Positions 1 to 12,087 are shown, counted from the first letter of the stretch. The stretch is DNA of 64,000 nt from Euglena gracilis (GCA_039621445.1 CP154957.1:22776761-22840760), one strand, 5' to 3'. Made by a program: numbers and translations. The notes: generated by a model not told the origin, from the sequence alone.

Positions 1-225
1 TCGGCCGTTTCGGCACTTTGTCCCGTCCCTTCTATTCTTTGAAGCCATGAAGCCTACCGGGATTCGGAATTCATTTGCCGTATGTTGTGGGGTTGTTATG
101 GTACATTCCCGAACACCTCTGTTTAGGGTGGTGGGTCTTATTGATAGATACATGCCGGGGATGGTTCAATGGACAAAAAAACCAAAAGATGCCAAGTCCT
201 CGACCCAGGGGCCATGCAAGTGGTG

Positions 226-683
226 CAAGGCTGGATTGAGGTTGAGGTATTGAGGTTGAGGTTGAGGTTGAGGTTGAGGTTGAGGTTGAGGTTTTCCAAC
301 CTCCATCTTTCCTCAATGTCACCTCAATGCGAAAATCCAAAGGAATACGACTCAACAACAAAGAGAATTGAAAAAGAGTGTTACAAAGAGAGGCAAATTA
401 CCTGGATTTTTTCAAAAATTGGGCAATTGGTCACTTATTTCAAGTTTTTAATCGGCACCCCACTATTTTTTCTTGTTTCTACCCACATATGTTGTAAATT
501 GTCATAAAAGCTGTCAAACTTGCCTTTGAGGAAGGTTTTAGAAGAGGAGGTGGTCCAATCCATGCTTTTTGTGAGTTCATTTTTTTTGAATTTTGGACAT
601 TGAGGTAACATTGAGGTTGAGGTTGAGGTCGTTGACATTGAGGTTGAACTTTTTTTGAAATCCTCAACCTCAATCCCGCCCTG
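226..683. mobile_element. MITE with CAGGG-type ends and TTGAGG subterminal repeats
   Basis: The left end reads CAAGGCTGGATTGAGGTTGA and the right end is the reverse complement of CAGGGCGGGATTGAGGTTGA. A perfect 7-bp direct repeat AGTGGTG flanks it at 219-225 and 684-690, as expected for a target-site duplication. Just inside each end lies an array of TTGAGG. It is 458 bp long and has no credible coding region, so it is a non-autonomous element. The ends resemble hAT-superfamily termini; assignment to that superfamily is inference. Confidence 0.75.
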
Positions 684-879
684 AGTGGTGAAGTTGTGCT
701 GCCCTTGCATGTACACAAAAAAAGTCCCAACCCACCCGCCTTAGCTGTTCCTCTGGGGCTGAAGGGGGGGGGGAAAGTTTTCGCCCGTTTTGGAGCCTTT
801 TTGCAAAACCAGGAAAATTCCCAAATTTTAGGGGGGAAATTTTCGGGGGGGGGACAATTTATGCCCAGGGACTGTAGAC

Positions 880-2110
880 TGGGGGGCCGACTAGTCGGCC
901 GACTACCCAATTGGTCGGCCGACTAGGCCTAAACAGTAACTGGTCGGCGAGACAGGGTGGGGGCACTCTAATGTACTCACGGGTCAAAACCGCCGAATTT
1001 TCAGCCCCCCCCATGAAGAAAATTGTATGCTAACTAGTCGGTGGCTAGTCGGTGGTCATAAAAATGGTCTGTGGCGGGTCCAAAATCACCCGGAAATGGT
1101 CTGGATGGGTCCAAAAAAGTCCCTTACACCAACATAAACACCCTCAAATGGAAATCTTTGCCGGTGGGCCCTTGATGGGGGTCCGGAGGGGTAAAAACCC
1201 AATGATGAAACAGGGATAACGTGAAAATCCATTATGCAAGCATTTTGCATCACGAGAGGCAGAAAACTCCCCCTCCACCCCCATCCGAGCCTCAAATGAC
1301 AAAATCCCTTCTGTGTTGGCAACATACTCGGGGTAAGTCGTTTTTGTGGCTCACTTTGGCATAGGCGGGGGGGGGGGGCTCCGCCCCCCCCACACCCCCC
1401 CCCCTCAAATAGGAAAATCCCTTCTATGTTGGCAATATACTTGGGGGGATAAGTCTTTTTTGTGCAAATTTCGCCTCATATTGAAAATCCAATGGGGAGA
1501 GGTGTTCTTTTCCCAGAAGTGGCCCAAAATGGACATTCCCCCCCAATTTTTTTTGCATATGCACCCCCGATTGGGGGGTTCCGGAGCCATTTGGGTGGGT
1601 TTTGACTGGTGTTGAGGTGATTGGACAATATTTTTTCAGGGGGGGGGGCTTACCCTCACCCCCCCCTCAAAGTGGCCACCCTCCAGGCACCACGGCACCC
1701 CAAAACGGCCACTTCGGGGGAGGGGAGATTTTGGGGGGGTCAATTTTTGGGCTTCGGCGCCTTTGGCGCCAAAAGAAAATGGCCACTTTGAGGGGGGTGG
1801 AACAAAATTTGCCAAAATTTTTTGGCCACTCTGAGGGGGGGGGGACACTTTGAGGGGGGGGGTGAGGGTAAAAGTCGGCGGTTTTGACCCGTTAGTACAT
1901 TAGAGTGGGTAGTCGGCTGACTCGTTGGCCGACCACCCACTACCCCCCCCCCCAGTCGACCGTTTGGCACCAGGTTTCTGGGTAGTCGATGGACTAGTCG
2001 GTCGACTACCCAACTGGTCGATTGACTAGTCGGTGGGGTCCAAAACCCCATCTACGGTAGACTGGGGGGGCGTTTCTAGGTAGTCGACTGACCAGTTGAA
2101 GGGTCGATCG
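880..2110. repeat. Cluster of TAGTCGGNNGACTA motifs
   Basis: Short self-complementary words built from GACTAGTCGG, GGCCGACTACCCA and GACCAGTTGAAGGGTCG recur at about 880-930, 1030-1060, 1905-2035 and 2080-2130, and again near 3030-3125. They often sit beside runs of G or C. The mirrored set lies in the right palindrome arm. Function unknown; they look like termini or hairpins of small elements. Confidence 0.6.
1651..1870. mobile_element. Small element with TACCCTCACCCCCC inverted ends
   Basis: It begins TACCCTCACCCCCCCTCAAA and ends with the reverse complement form GGGGGTGAGGGTA. Inside are repeated CTCAAAGTGGCCA words and the short palindrome TTTGGCGCCAAA. A second copy lies in the right arm of the palindrome (about 8268-8490) and a third, diverged copy at 27778-27996. 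Three copies with the same ends and core make it a repeat family. No coding capacity and no clear target-site duplication. Confidence 0.7.
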
Positions 2111-2141
2111 ACCAGTTGAAGGGTCGGTGGTTGATCCGTGA

Positions 2142-2876
2142 TAAATTGGTGCTTACAGGGGACCAGCTACCTCAACTAGGGTTACCCCCCCTCCCCTTTG
2201 TCCAACGACCACCCCTTTATAATGACCACCCCCCGGTCACAGGTTGCAGGTAATGGGGGGCGTACGACCACCCCCCCTGGTCATAGGTTGCAGGTTGCAA
2301 AAAAAAAATTGACGGTTTTACCAAGCGGTAGATTTCCCACCTCCCCCGCTGCAGGATTTTTTCTGCTACGTTCCGCCCCCCCGGCAATGTCAGAGCCAGA
2401 TCCCAAAAAGGTGGTGTTGTTTGCAAAAGCAACACGTGGAATTTGGGTTTTGCACACGTTTTCAACGTGAACCTTTACTTCAAAGGATCTGATCGATGGG
2501 GATTTTATCCCGAAAATTGTTGTACCGTGCCCGCGGAATAGTGCCTGCCCCGCACCCGTTCGGTGTAGCATTTGCACAGCAGCCTTCTGGCGCTGTCGTT
2601 CATGACACCCCCTCAGGAGCTTACCTCCTTTATGATTTTTTCCGCTTTTTGCTGTGCGTGAGCCTTTGCCCCCTTTATAATGACCACCCCCCGGTCATAG
2701 GTTGCAGGTGATGGGGGCGTACGACCCCCCCCCTGGTCATAGGTTGCAGGTAAATGGTCGTTGGACAAAGGGAGGGGGGGGTAATACACATTGGGGGACC
2801 CTCTCTCGGCGAGGGTCCCCCAATGTTTTTAACCCTAGTTGGGCGGCTGGGTCCCCTGTAGACACCAATTTAACGA
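2142..2876. mobile_element. Nested foldback element
   Basis: Outer arms pair 2142-2190 (contains AAATTGGTGCTTACAGGGGA) with 2826-2876 (contains GGTCCCCTGTAGACACCAAT). Inner arms pair CCCTTTGTCCAACGACCA near 2195 with TGGTCGTTGGACAAAGGG near 2755. Inside, a block of about 80 bp beginning CCCTTTATAATGACCACC and containing GGTCATAGGTTGCAGGT is present twice in direct orientation (about 2213-2297 and 2675-2750). No gene. The mirror copy is at about 7263-7997. Confidence 0.7.
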
Positions 2877-3296
2877 CGTTGAGGGGATGGGATGGGACAG
2901 TTAGGAATGGAAACTTGACCCCAACCCTACGCCTTTAAATCACATCATCAACTTTTTAGGTTCTGAATTGCAGCGGCCTTTGGCCGCTGCGCGGCCTTTG
3001 GCCACCGCCGGGGGGGGGGGGGCTTAAAAAGTTGGTCGACTAGTCGGTGGGATCAAAACCCCCGTTTACATCAGCCTGGGGGAGGAGGGAGGTTCTGGGT
3101 AGTCGATCGACCTAATCAATCGACTACCCAGACCCCCCCCCCCCGCCACCGTCTGGGGCCCTGTGATCCTAACCCTATCCCTGACTCTAACCCTCGCATT
3201 ACCCCCCCTTTTTGAAATTTAACCCCCCCCACCAAATTCTTCTCAATTTGGTTTATAAACTGCCAAAATGTCAGGGTTAGGGATGGAAAAAAAAAG

Positions 3297-3424
3297 GGAC
3301 ATGGTTAGGGGTTAGGGATAGATAGGGTTAGGGTTAGGGTTTGGATTAGGGTTAGGGTTAGGGTTAGGGATAGGGTTAGGGTTAGGGATAGAGTCAGGGT
3401 TAGGGTTAGAGTTAGGGATAGGGT
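3297..3424 (+). repeat. Interstitial TTAGGG (telomere-type) tract
   Basis: The tract consists of tandem and slightly degenerate GGGTTA units with variants such as GGGATA and GGGTCA. It lies inside the palindrome arm, not at a chromosome end, so it is interstitial. TTAGGG is the telomere repeat of many animals, fungi and protists; using it to place the organism is weak inference. Confidence 0.85.
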
Positions 3425-3602
3425 TGGCACAGTGGAGGTCGGGCCGACCTCCACAGGTCGATAACACGAGACATTCAACAATCATCTGGTATGACTGCTC
3501 TTGTGATCTTCTGTCCGTTTGACCCCCCCTCTATTTGTCCCCCCCCCCCCTAATTGGCCAGAGCCCAGGTGGCCAATTAGGGGGGGGTTACTCATTTCAA
3601 GG

Positions 3603-4069
3603 CAGGGGGGAAAATTGATATCCGCAATTTTTCCGCATTTTCCGCAATTTTCCGCAATTTTCCGCAATTTTCCGCAATTTTCCCGCAATTTTCGCAATTT
3701 TGTCGCCATTTTTTTACATTTCTTTGCAGAATTTTTTTCCCACCACCGACGATGGAAGATGATCCTCCCCTCAGTTTACCAATTTATCTCACAGGTGCAC
3801 CATTGGTCACAGGGTTAGGGTTATCACAGGGTTGTGATTGGGTGCGTCCTACCTGTGCATAGAAAACTTCAAGCGTGTTGATTTGTGCTCGCCTGCATCG
3901 ACGTGGGTGTTGCGGTGTTCTGAACCTCACAATTGAAAATTTTCTAAGTCCCCTCAAGCAGAAATGTGTATATTCCCGATATCAATTTTTCCGCAATTTT
4001 CCCGCAAATTTTCCGCAAATTTTCCGCAATTTTTCCGAAGGCCTCCGATATCAATTATCCCCCCCCCTG
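3603..4069. mobile_element. MITE with CAGGGG ends and TTTTCCGCAA subterminal arrays
   Basis: The left end is CAGGGGGGAAAATTGATATC and the right end, reverse-complemented, is CAGGGGGGGGGATAATTGAT. Arrays of CCGCAATTTT lie just inside both ends (about 3625-3700 and 3990-4040). The flanks carry TTCAAGG (3596-3602) and TTCAAGA (4070-4076), a 6/7 match consistent with an aged target-site duplication. The 467-bp element has no convincing ORF. An identical-length mirror copy occupies 6067-6533. Confidence 0.75.
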
Positions 4070-4559
4070 TTCAAGAGAAAATGCCTTTATTCAGGTGTTT
4101 TCGGGGGTTCGCGACTATGGAGGGCGGGGTCCAAGTGGCCAATTAGGGGGGGGGGTTAGGGGTAACCCCCCCTAATTGGCCGGAAGGGGGGTCCGGGCCA
4201 GACATTCATTTAGTGTGGTACACCAAGGTTGTCGTTTTGTGGTTCACTGTGGACACCAAAAAATTTTTTGTGGTTCACCTGTGGACACCAAACATTTGGG
4301 TCAAAGAATTGATTTTTTTTAAAAGGAAACGTCCGGCGACCTAAATTGAAGCCCTTTGATTTCCCCGTAACTCCATTTTGGCCCGAGTTACGGCCATTTT
4401 TCGGCCAATTTAGGCCATTTTGTACATTTTTGGCCTGTTTTGATTTTGCCGTTTTAGGCCATTTTTAGGTTAAAAAGGGCGAAAAAAATCGGGAAAAAAA
4501 TTGAAAAAAATTTTGCCCGAAAGGATGTTTCCCGGACCCGGAAGAATAGTTTTTGAGCC

Positions 4560-5576
4560 GAAAATGAGGGTTTTTTTTTTACCCCTCAGCCCCCCCCCCC
4601 CGTTTTTGGCCCGGAACCCATGCATTTTTTTTGGTGCAATTTTTATATTGAGCCTGAAGAGGGTCCTAAACAGGCTTCTGCTCAAGGGATTGCAGTACCC
4701 CCCCGGGGGGGGGCTGTATTGCAGCTAGTCCAAATTTGGCTAGTGGGATTTCTAGCACACCCAACCCCCCCCCCCCCCCGGGGGGTCTGCTAGCAGGGCT
4801 AGCTAGTGGAAACTTTTGGGACCCCCAAAAATGGCCAAAAATGCCCGTTTTTGGCCATTTTTGGGATTTTTCGGAACAAAAAAATCAGCCATTTTTTTCC
4901 AGTTGGGGGGATCCCCGGACCCCCCCGGGGGGGGAGAGGGAGGGTCTAGCTAGTCCATTTCTTCCAGTGTCCAGCCGATTGGCTAGCCAGTACCCCCCGG
5001 GGTCCTTAAGCAAAAGCCTGGTCCTAAAATACACACCCGGCGCGAAGTGCCGGAAGAATTTTTTTTTGCCCCCGCACAGGCAACATTTTACGGATTGAGC
5101 TGGAGCCAATTCCACAATTTATCTTGAGACACTGAGGTGTCTCAAGATCAATCCGCTTCAGTTGTAAAACTTGATTTTTTCCCCGATCTCAATCAAGTTT
5201 TGTGGGCAACAAAATTTTTTGTGGTTCACCTGTGGACAGAGACATGGCACGAAGTGGGGACCCCTTACCCCCCCTTACCCCCCCGACCCCCCCCGACCCC
5301 CTTACCCCCCTTACCCCCCCTTACCCCCCTTACCAGGTTTTGAATAGTGCTGAGCTCTTTATAAGCGCGCCCCCACCCCTTCATTGACCCCGGCCCGGCG
5401 GCCCGACGGCCCGGCAGGCCGGCGGTCCGGCCGGAGGCCCGGCGGCCCGGCGGTCCGGCCGGCGGCCCGGCGGCCCGGCGGTCCGGCCGGCGGCCCGCGG
5501 CCCGGCCGGCGGCCCGGCGGCCCGGCGGCCCGGTCGGCGGCCCGGCGGCCCGGCCGGCGGCCCGGCGGCCCGGGTG
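4560..5576. repeat. Spacer of palindrome 1
   Basis: This ~1 kb is not mirrored. It contains AGCTAGTCC/CTAGCTAG-rich sequence (4680-5080) that recurs in diverged form near 11.9, 31.0 and 39.2 kb. It also has a GTGGTTCACCTGTGGACA word near 5220, a C-rich tract of CCCCCTTAC units (about 5260-5335), and a GC-only array (see 5390). Unique spacer sequence argues against a simple end-to-end assembly fold-back. Confidence 0.7.
5390..5576. repeat. GC-only GGCCCGGCGG array
   Basis: About 185 bp built almost entirely of GGCCCGGCGG and GGTCCGGCCGG words. It follows TTTTGAATAGTGCTGAGCTC and TTCATTGACCCCGGCCCGG. The same leader plus a related array recurs at 18650-19020, so leader and array move or duplicate together. 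Not a credible coding region despite open frames on both strands. Confidence 0.8.
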
Positions 5577-6066
5577 GCTCAAAAACTATTCTTCCGGGTC
5601 CGGGAAACATCCTTTCGGGCAAAATTTTTTTCAATTTTTTTCCCGATTTTTTTCGCCCTTTTTAACCTAAAAATGGCCTAAAACGGCAAAATCAAAACAG
5701 GCCAAAAATGTACAAAATGGCCTAAATTGGCCGAAAAATGGCCGTAACTCGGGCCAAAATGGAGTTACGGGGAAATCAAAGGGCTTCAATTTAGGTCGCC
5801 GGACGTTTCCTTTTAACAAAAAATCAATTCTTTGACCCAAATGTTTGGTGTCCACAGGTGAACCACAAAAAATTTTTTGGTGTCCACAGTGAACCACAAA
5901 ACGACAACCTTGGTGTACCACACTAAATGAATGTCTGGCCCGGACCCCCCTTCCGGCCAATTAGGGGGGGTTACCCCTAACCCCCCCCCCTAATTGGCCA
6001 CTTGGACCCCGCCCTCCATAGTCGCGAACCCCCGAAAACACCTGAATAAAGGCATTTTCTCTTGAA

Positions 6067-6533
6067 CAGGGGGGGGGATAATTGATATCGGAGGCCTTCG
6101 GAAAAATTGCGGAAAATTTGCGGAAAATTTGCGGGAAAATTGCGGAAAAATTGATATCGGGAATATACACATTTCTGCTTGAGGGGACTTAGAAAATTTT
6201 CAATTGTGAGGTTCAGAACACCGCAACACCCACGTCGATGCAGGCGAGCACAAATCAACACGCTTGAAGTTTTCTATGCACAGGTAGGACGCACCCAATC
6301 ACAACCCTGTGATAACCCTAACCCTGTGACCAATGGTGCACCTGTGAGATAAATTGGTAAACTGAGGGGAGGATCATCTTCCATCGTCGGTGGTGGGAAA
6401 AAAATTCTGCAAAAAAATGCAAAAAAATTGCGGAAAAATTGCGGAAATTGCGGGAAAATTGCGGAAAATTGCGGAAAATTGCGGAAAATTGCGGAAAATG
6501 CGGAAAAATTGCGGATATCAATTTTCCCCCCTG
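6067..6533. mobile_element. Mirror copy of the CCGCAA-array MITE
   Basis: Starts CAGGGGGGGGGATAATTGAT and ends in the complement of the CAGGGGGGAAAATTGATATC terminus, 467 bp, same as its partner at 3603-4069. It is here because the palindrome arm was duplicated, not by an independent insertion. Confidence 0.75.
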
Positions 6534-6709
6534 CCTTGAAATGAGTAACCCCCCCCCTAATTGGCCACCTGGGCTCTGGCCAATTAGGGGGGGGGGACAA
6601 ATAGAGGGGGGGTCAAACGGACAGAAGATCACAAGAGCAGTCATACCAGATGATTGTTGAATGTCTCGTGTTATCGACCTGTGGAGGTCGGCCCGACCTC
6701 CACTGTGCC

Positions 6710-6833
6710 AACCCTATCCCTAACTCTAACCCTAACCCTGACTCTATCCCTAACCCTAACCCTATCCCTAACCCTAACCCTAACCCTAATCCAAACCCTA
6801 ACCCTAACCCTATCTATCCCTAACCCCTAACCA
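6710..6833 (-). repeat. Interstitial CCCTAA tract, mirror copy
   Basis: Complement of the telomere-type tract at 3297-3424, lying in the right palindrome arm. Confidence 0.85.
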
Positions 6834-9449
6834 TGTCCCTTTTTTTTTCCATCCCTAACCCTGACATTTTGGCAGTTTATAAACCAAATTGAGAAGAATT
6901 TGGTGGGGGGGGTTAAATTTCAAAAAGGGGGGGTAATGCGAGGGTTAGAGTCAGGGATAGGGTTAGGATCACAGGGCCCCAGACGGTGGCGGGGGGGGGG
7001 GTCTGGGTAGTCGATTGATTAGGTCGATCGACTACCCAGAACCTCCCTCCTCCCCCAGGCTGATGTAAACGGGGGTTTTGATCCCACCGACTAGTCGACC
7101 AACTTTTTAAGCCCCCCCCCCCCGGCGGTGGCCAAAGGCCGCGCAGCGGCCAAAGGCCGCTGCAATTCAGAACCTAAAAAGTTGATGATGTGATTTAAAG
7201 GCGTAGGGTTGGGGTCAAGTTTCCATTCCTAACTGTCCCATCCCATCCCCTCAACGTCGTTAAATTGGTGTCTACAGGGGACCCAGCCGCCCAACTAGGG
7301 TTAAAAACATTGGGGGACCCTCGCCGAGAGAGGGTCCCCCAATGTGTATTACCCCCCCCTCCCTTTGTCCAACGACCATTTACCTGCAACCTATGACCAG
7401 GGGGGGGGGTCGTACGCCCCCATCACCTGCAACCTATGACCGGGGGGTGGTCATTATAAAGGGGGCAAAGGCTCACGCACAGCAAAAAGCGGAAAAAATC
7501 ATAAAGGAGGTAAGCTCCTGAGGGGTGTCATGAACGACAGCGCCAGAAGGCTGCTGTGCAAATGCTACACCGAACGGGTGCGGGGCAGGCACTATTCCGC
7601 GGGCACGGTACAACAATTTTCGGGATAAAATCCCCATCGATCAGATCCTTTGAAGTAAAGGTTCACGTTGAAAACGTGTGCAAAACCCAAATTCCACGTG
7701 TTGCTTTTGCAAACAACACCACCTTTTTGGGATCTGGCTCTGACATTGCCGGGGGGGCGGAACGTAGCAGAAAAAATCCTGCAGCGGGGGAGGTGGGAAA
7801 TCTACCGCTTGGTAAAACCGTCAATTTTTTTTTTGCAACCTGCAACCTATGACCAGGGGGGGTGGTCGTACGCCCCCCATTACCTGCAACCTGTGACCGG
7901 GGGGTGGTCATTATAAAGGGGTGGTCGTTGGACAAAGGGGAGGGGGGGTAACCCTAGTTGAGGTAGCTGGTCCCCTGTAAGCACCAATTTATCACGGATC
8001 AACCACCGACCCTTCAACTGGTCGATCGACCCTTCAACTGGTCAGTCGACTACCTAGAAACGCCCCCCCAGTCTACCGTAGATGGGGTTTTGGACCCCAC
8101 CGACTAGTCAATCGACCAGTTGGGTAGTCGACCGACTAGTCCATCGACTACCCAGAAACCTGGTGCCAAACGGTCGACTGGGGGGGGGGGTAGTGGGTGG
8201 TCGGCCAACGAGTCAGCCGACTACCCACTCTAATGTACTAACGGGTCAAAACCGCCGACTTTTACCCTCACCCCCCCCCCCTCAAAGTGTCCCCCCCCCC
8301 TCAGAGTGGCCAAAAAATTTTGGCAAATTTTGTTCCACCCCCCTCAAAGTGGCCATTTTCTTTTGGCGCCAAAGGCGCCGAAGCCCAAAAATTGACCCCC
8401 CCAAAATCTCCCCTCCCCCGAAGTGGCCGTTTTGGGGTGACGTGGTGCCTGGAGGGTGGCCACTTTGAGGGGGGGCTGACGGTACGCCCCCCCCCCTGAA
8501 AAAATATTGTCCAATCACCTCAACACCAGTCAAAACCCACCCAAATGGCTCCGGAACCCCCCAATCGGGGGTGCATATGCAAAAAAAATTGGGGGGGAAT
8601 GTCCATTTTGGGCCACTTCTGGGAAAAGAACACCTCTCCCCATTGGATTTTCAATATGAGGCGAAATTTGCACAAAAAAGACTTATCCCCCCAAGTATAT
8701 TGCCAACATAGAAGGGATTTTCCTATTTGAGGGGGGGGGGTGTGGGGGGGGCGGAGCCCCCCCCCCGCCTATGCCAAAGTGAGCCACAAAAACGACTTAC
8801 CCCGAGTATGTTGCCAACACAGAAGGGATTTTGTCATTTGAGGCTCGGATGGGGGTGGAGGGGGAGTTTTCTGCCTCTCGTGATGCAAAATGCTTGCATA
8901 ATGGATTTTCACGTTATCCCTGTTTCATCATTGGGTTTTTACCCCTCCGGACCCCCATCAAGGGCCCACCGGCAAAGATTTCCATTTGAGGGTGTTTATG
9001 TTGGTGTAAGGGACTTTTTTGGACCCATCCAGACCATTTCCGGGTGATTTTGGACCCGCCACAGACCATTTTTATGACCACCGACTAGCCACCGACTAGT
9101 TAGCATACAATTTTCTTCATGGGGGGGGCTGAAAATTCGGCGGTTTTGACCCGTTAGTACATTAGAGTGCCCCCACCCTGTCTCGCCGACCAGTTACTGT
9201 TTAGGCCTAGTCGGCCGACCAATTGGGTAGTCGGCCGACTAGTCGGCCCCCCAGTCTACAGTCCCTGGGCATAAATTGTCCCCCCCCCGAAAATTTCCCC
9301 CCTAAAATTTGGGAATTTTCCTGGTTTTGCAAAAAGGCTCCAAAACGGGCGAAAACTTTCCCCCCCCCCTTCAGCCCCAGAGGAACAGCTAAGGCGGGTG
9401 GGTTGGGACTTTTTTTGTGTACATGCAAGGGCAGCACAACTTCACCACT

Positions 9450-9913
9450 CAGGGCGGGATTGAGGTTGAGGATTTCAAAAAAAGTTCAACCTCAATGTCA
9501 ACGACCTCAACCTCAACCTCAACCTCAATGTTACCTCAATGTCCAAAATTCAAAAAAAATGAACTCACAAAAAGCATGGATTGGACCACCTCCTCTTCTA
9601 AAACCTTCCTCAAAGGCAAGTTTGACAGCTTTTATGACAATTTACAACATATGTGGGTGGAAACAAGAAAAAATAGTGGGGTGCCGATTAAAAACTTGAA
9701 ATAAGTGACCAATTGCCCAATTTTTGAAAAAATCCAGGTAATTTGCCTCTCTTTGTAACACTCTTTTTCAATTCTCTTTGTTGTTGAGTCGTATTCCTTT
9801 GGATTTTCGCATTGAGGTGACATTGAGGAAAGATGGAGGTTGGAAAACCTCAACCTCAACCTCAACCTCAACCTCAACCTCAACCTCAATACCTCAACCT
9901 CAATCCAGCCTTG
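9450..9913. mobile_element. Mirror copy of the TTGAGG MITE
   Basis: Mirror of the element at 226-683 but 464 bp long: it carries one extra CCTCAA unit. This shows that the two arms are not perfectly homogenised and that the hexamer array changes length. Confidence 0.75.
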
Positions 9914-10138
9914 CACCACTTGCATGGCCCCTGGGTCGAGGACTTGGCATCTTTTGGTTTTTTTGTCCATTGAACCATCCCCGGCATGTATCTATCAATA
10001 AGACCCACCACCCTAAACAGAGGTGTTCGGGAATGTACCATAACAACCCCACAACATACGGCAAATGAATTCCGAATCCCGGTAGGCTTCATGGCTTCAA
10101 AGAATAGAAGGGACGGGACAAAGTGCCGAAACGGCCGA

Positions 10139-12087
10139 AAATTCCCCCCCCCTGGTCAAGAGCCCAAAAAACCCTCCCTAGGGGGCTGTACCGCCATGCG
10201 CCCAGAACCCCCCCCCAAGGCTACGTCATTCCGGGTTAGAGTTAGGGTTACAATTAGGGTCAGGGTTAGGGAACGGGTTGGGGACACTTAGGGATAGGGT
10301 CAGGGTTAAGGATATAGGGTTAAGGCTAGGGTTAGGCTTAGGGTTTGGGGTCGGCCATTGAACTCAACCATTTTTGGGACATTTTCCGACGTTTTTAGGG
10401 ACGTTTTGATGTGTTTCCTTGCATTGTACACTGAATTAAGAGAATTAAAATTTTGAGGGGGGCTTAAAAATTAAAAATGGGGGGGGGGTAGAGGTCGATA
10501 AGCCATGGCCAATGGTCGGCCCGACCTAGGTTGGCCCGACCTCCAGAAGTAGCATGGCCAATATTCCGCACGGAGCCGCTGCTCTGCGCATTGTCGATGT
10601 CCTCCAGCTTGGGGACCCGTCGGCGCCGTTGCGAGGACCAAATCTAAGAATGAGTCAGATTGAGGACAGGTTTGTATTGTGGATGGTACCTGCCGTTCAG
10701 CATCAGCCAAGGTTGACGGCTTGTTTTTTTGAAACAAATTTTTTTTAAAAAAAAACATGTTTTTCATAAAAAAAAATACAAATCACCCTTTGGAGGGCCA
10801 CGAACCCTGTCACCGTGGGAGGGAGTGGCATCTGGCACTCAGCGAGGTTAGCCAGGCGCAACATGACTGCGGGGGAAAGTCGAAGGATGCCAAGAGAAAG
10901 AAGCAGAGAGACGCCCGTTCCCCCCCAAAGAACCCCTCAATTGCTTGCTTCAAGCCATTCCGCACCATCGAGATCTTGTGGGAGAAAATGGGAAGGGTAA
11001 ATTGAAGAAAAATAACCTAAAAAAACATTTGTGGGAGGTGCGGGTCACGGGGGGGGGGTCACGGGGGGGGGTCACGAGGGAAGCATGCCACTTCGGAGGT
11101 ACCCCCCCCCTTGTTGTCCCCCCCCCCTTATTGTCCCTGGGCCCCGGCCGACGGGGGGTTTTTTTGGCCCGGCCAATGAAATTCCTTTTGGTACCCCCTT
11201 ATTGCCCCCCCCCCCCTTATTGTCCGGTCGGGCCTCCCGGGGGAGGTCGGTGGGACAACAGGGGGGGGGGTAGTGGGAGGCAGCATCCATGATGTTGCAT
11301 CTCCAAGACTGGGCAATTTTCATGATTTTTTATTTTTTCAGAAAATTTCAAAATTTTCAAAATTTTCAATATTTTCACTGAAAAGATAGGAGAATCCTAC
11401 TAGGAAATGCCCAAGAGGCTGTTCTTTCTGAGCGTCCATTTTTCTCCGTCCATGAACATCGGACAAGCGGGCGGGTGGTCCGTAAACGCTCATTGCAGAC
11501 CCTCAAGGAGACGGAGTTTCAATTCAATTGTTGTCACAAATGCTTGTTGCAATTATTGTTGTTCACTGGGATGATATGCAAAAGGCATCTGGAGGAATTT
11601 GAAAGGATGGCAGTGGAGTTCAACTTCATAAACCGTTCGACCGTTGTGTTATCTGACGTTATGGGAAAGCCATTGGCTACATCACTTTGGACACTTTCGA
11701 CAGCCTGCCGCAGATGAGGCGAAAGAAAGTGGAGGAGATATTGGTGAAAACTTTGTGTTGGATTTGTATTGTCAAGCTCCCCATGACAATCACAGCCCCC
11801 CAGCCTTGACCAAGCTCCATCCAACAAAAAGTCGAAAATGGCAAAAATGTTTCAGAAAATTTTGTTTTTCCTCGACCCAGCCCAGCTCAGCCCCCTCCAG
11901 CCCCGGACCCCCCCTATACCCCCGGGGAGGGGGGTCCAGCCAGCAGCTCAAATTCAGCCAGCAGTCTTTTTGCCAGCTAGAGGCTGGACCCCCCCTGGGG
12001 GGTCCTTAAGAAAACCCCTGGTGGGCAGTTTCTTACAAATTTTTGAAAATGGTGGCATACCTCCTTGCACCGATAGGCACCCGATAG
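10139..12087. other. Repeat-rich region without a clear gene
   Basis: Contains degenerate TTAGGG units (about 10225-10350), a GGTCGGCCCGACCT palindrome near 10520, runs of A and T (about 10725-10785), C-tract words CCCCCTTATTGTCC (about 11100-11290), and AGCTAG-type repeat near 11880-12020. Positions 11420-11830 look less repetitive and carry short open frames on both strands, which may be the remains of a gene. I do not recognise it. Confidence 0.5.

Larger units (their letters stand above)
1..4559. repeat. Left arm of giant palindrome 1 (truncated by window start)
   Basis: Base 1 onward reads as the reverse complement of the sequence ending at 10138, and the match continues to about 4559/5577. 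The two arms are almost identical and differ mainly by small indels; for example one TTGAGG unit is missing near 620. Because the left arm is cut by the window edge, the palindrome may extend further. The arm is a mosaic of smaller elements, annotated separately, and holds no convincing gene. The open frames in it are low-complexity readings of G and C runs. Confidence 0.95.
5577..10138. repeat. Right arm of giant palindrome 1
   Basis: Reverse complement of 1-4559 with very few differences. It includes mirror copies of every element in the left arm: the CCGCAA MITE (6067-6533), the CCCTAA tract (6710-6833), the foldback element (about 7263-7997), the TACCCTCAC element (about 8268-8490) and the TTGAGG MITE (9450-9913). 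Where the right arm truly ends cannot be seen, because its partner is upstream of the window. Confidence 0.95.

Noticed and set aside
3297-3424. Chromosome end (telomere)
   Set aside because: TTAGGG tract is embedded in unique and repetitive DNA and mirrored at 6710-6833; it is interstitial.
11534-11827. 97-codon minus-strand frame resembling a transposase fragment
   Set aside because: No diagnostic motif could be seen; too short and unsupported to call.
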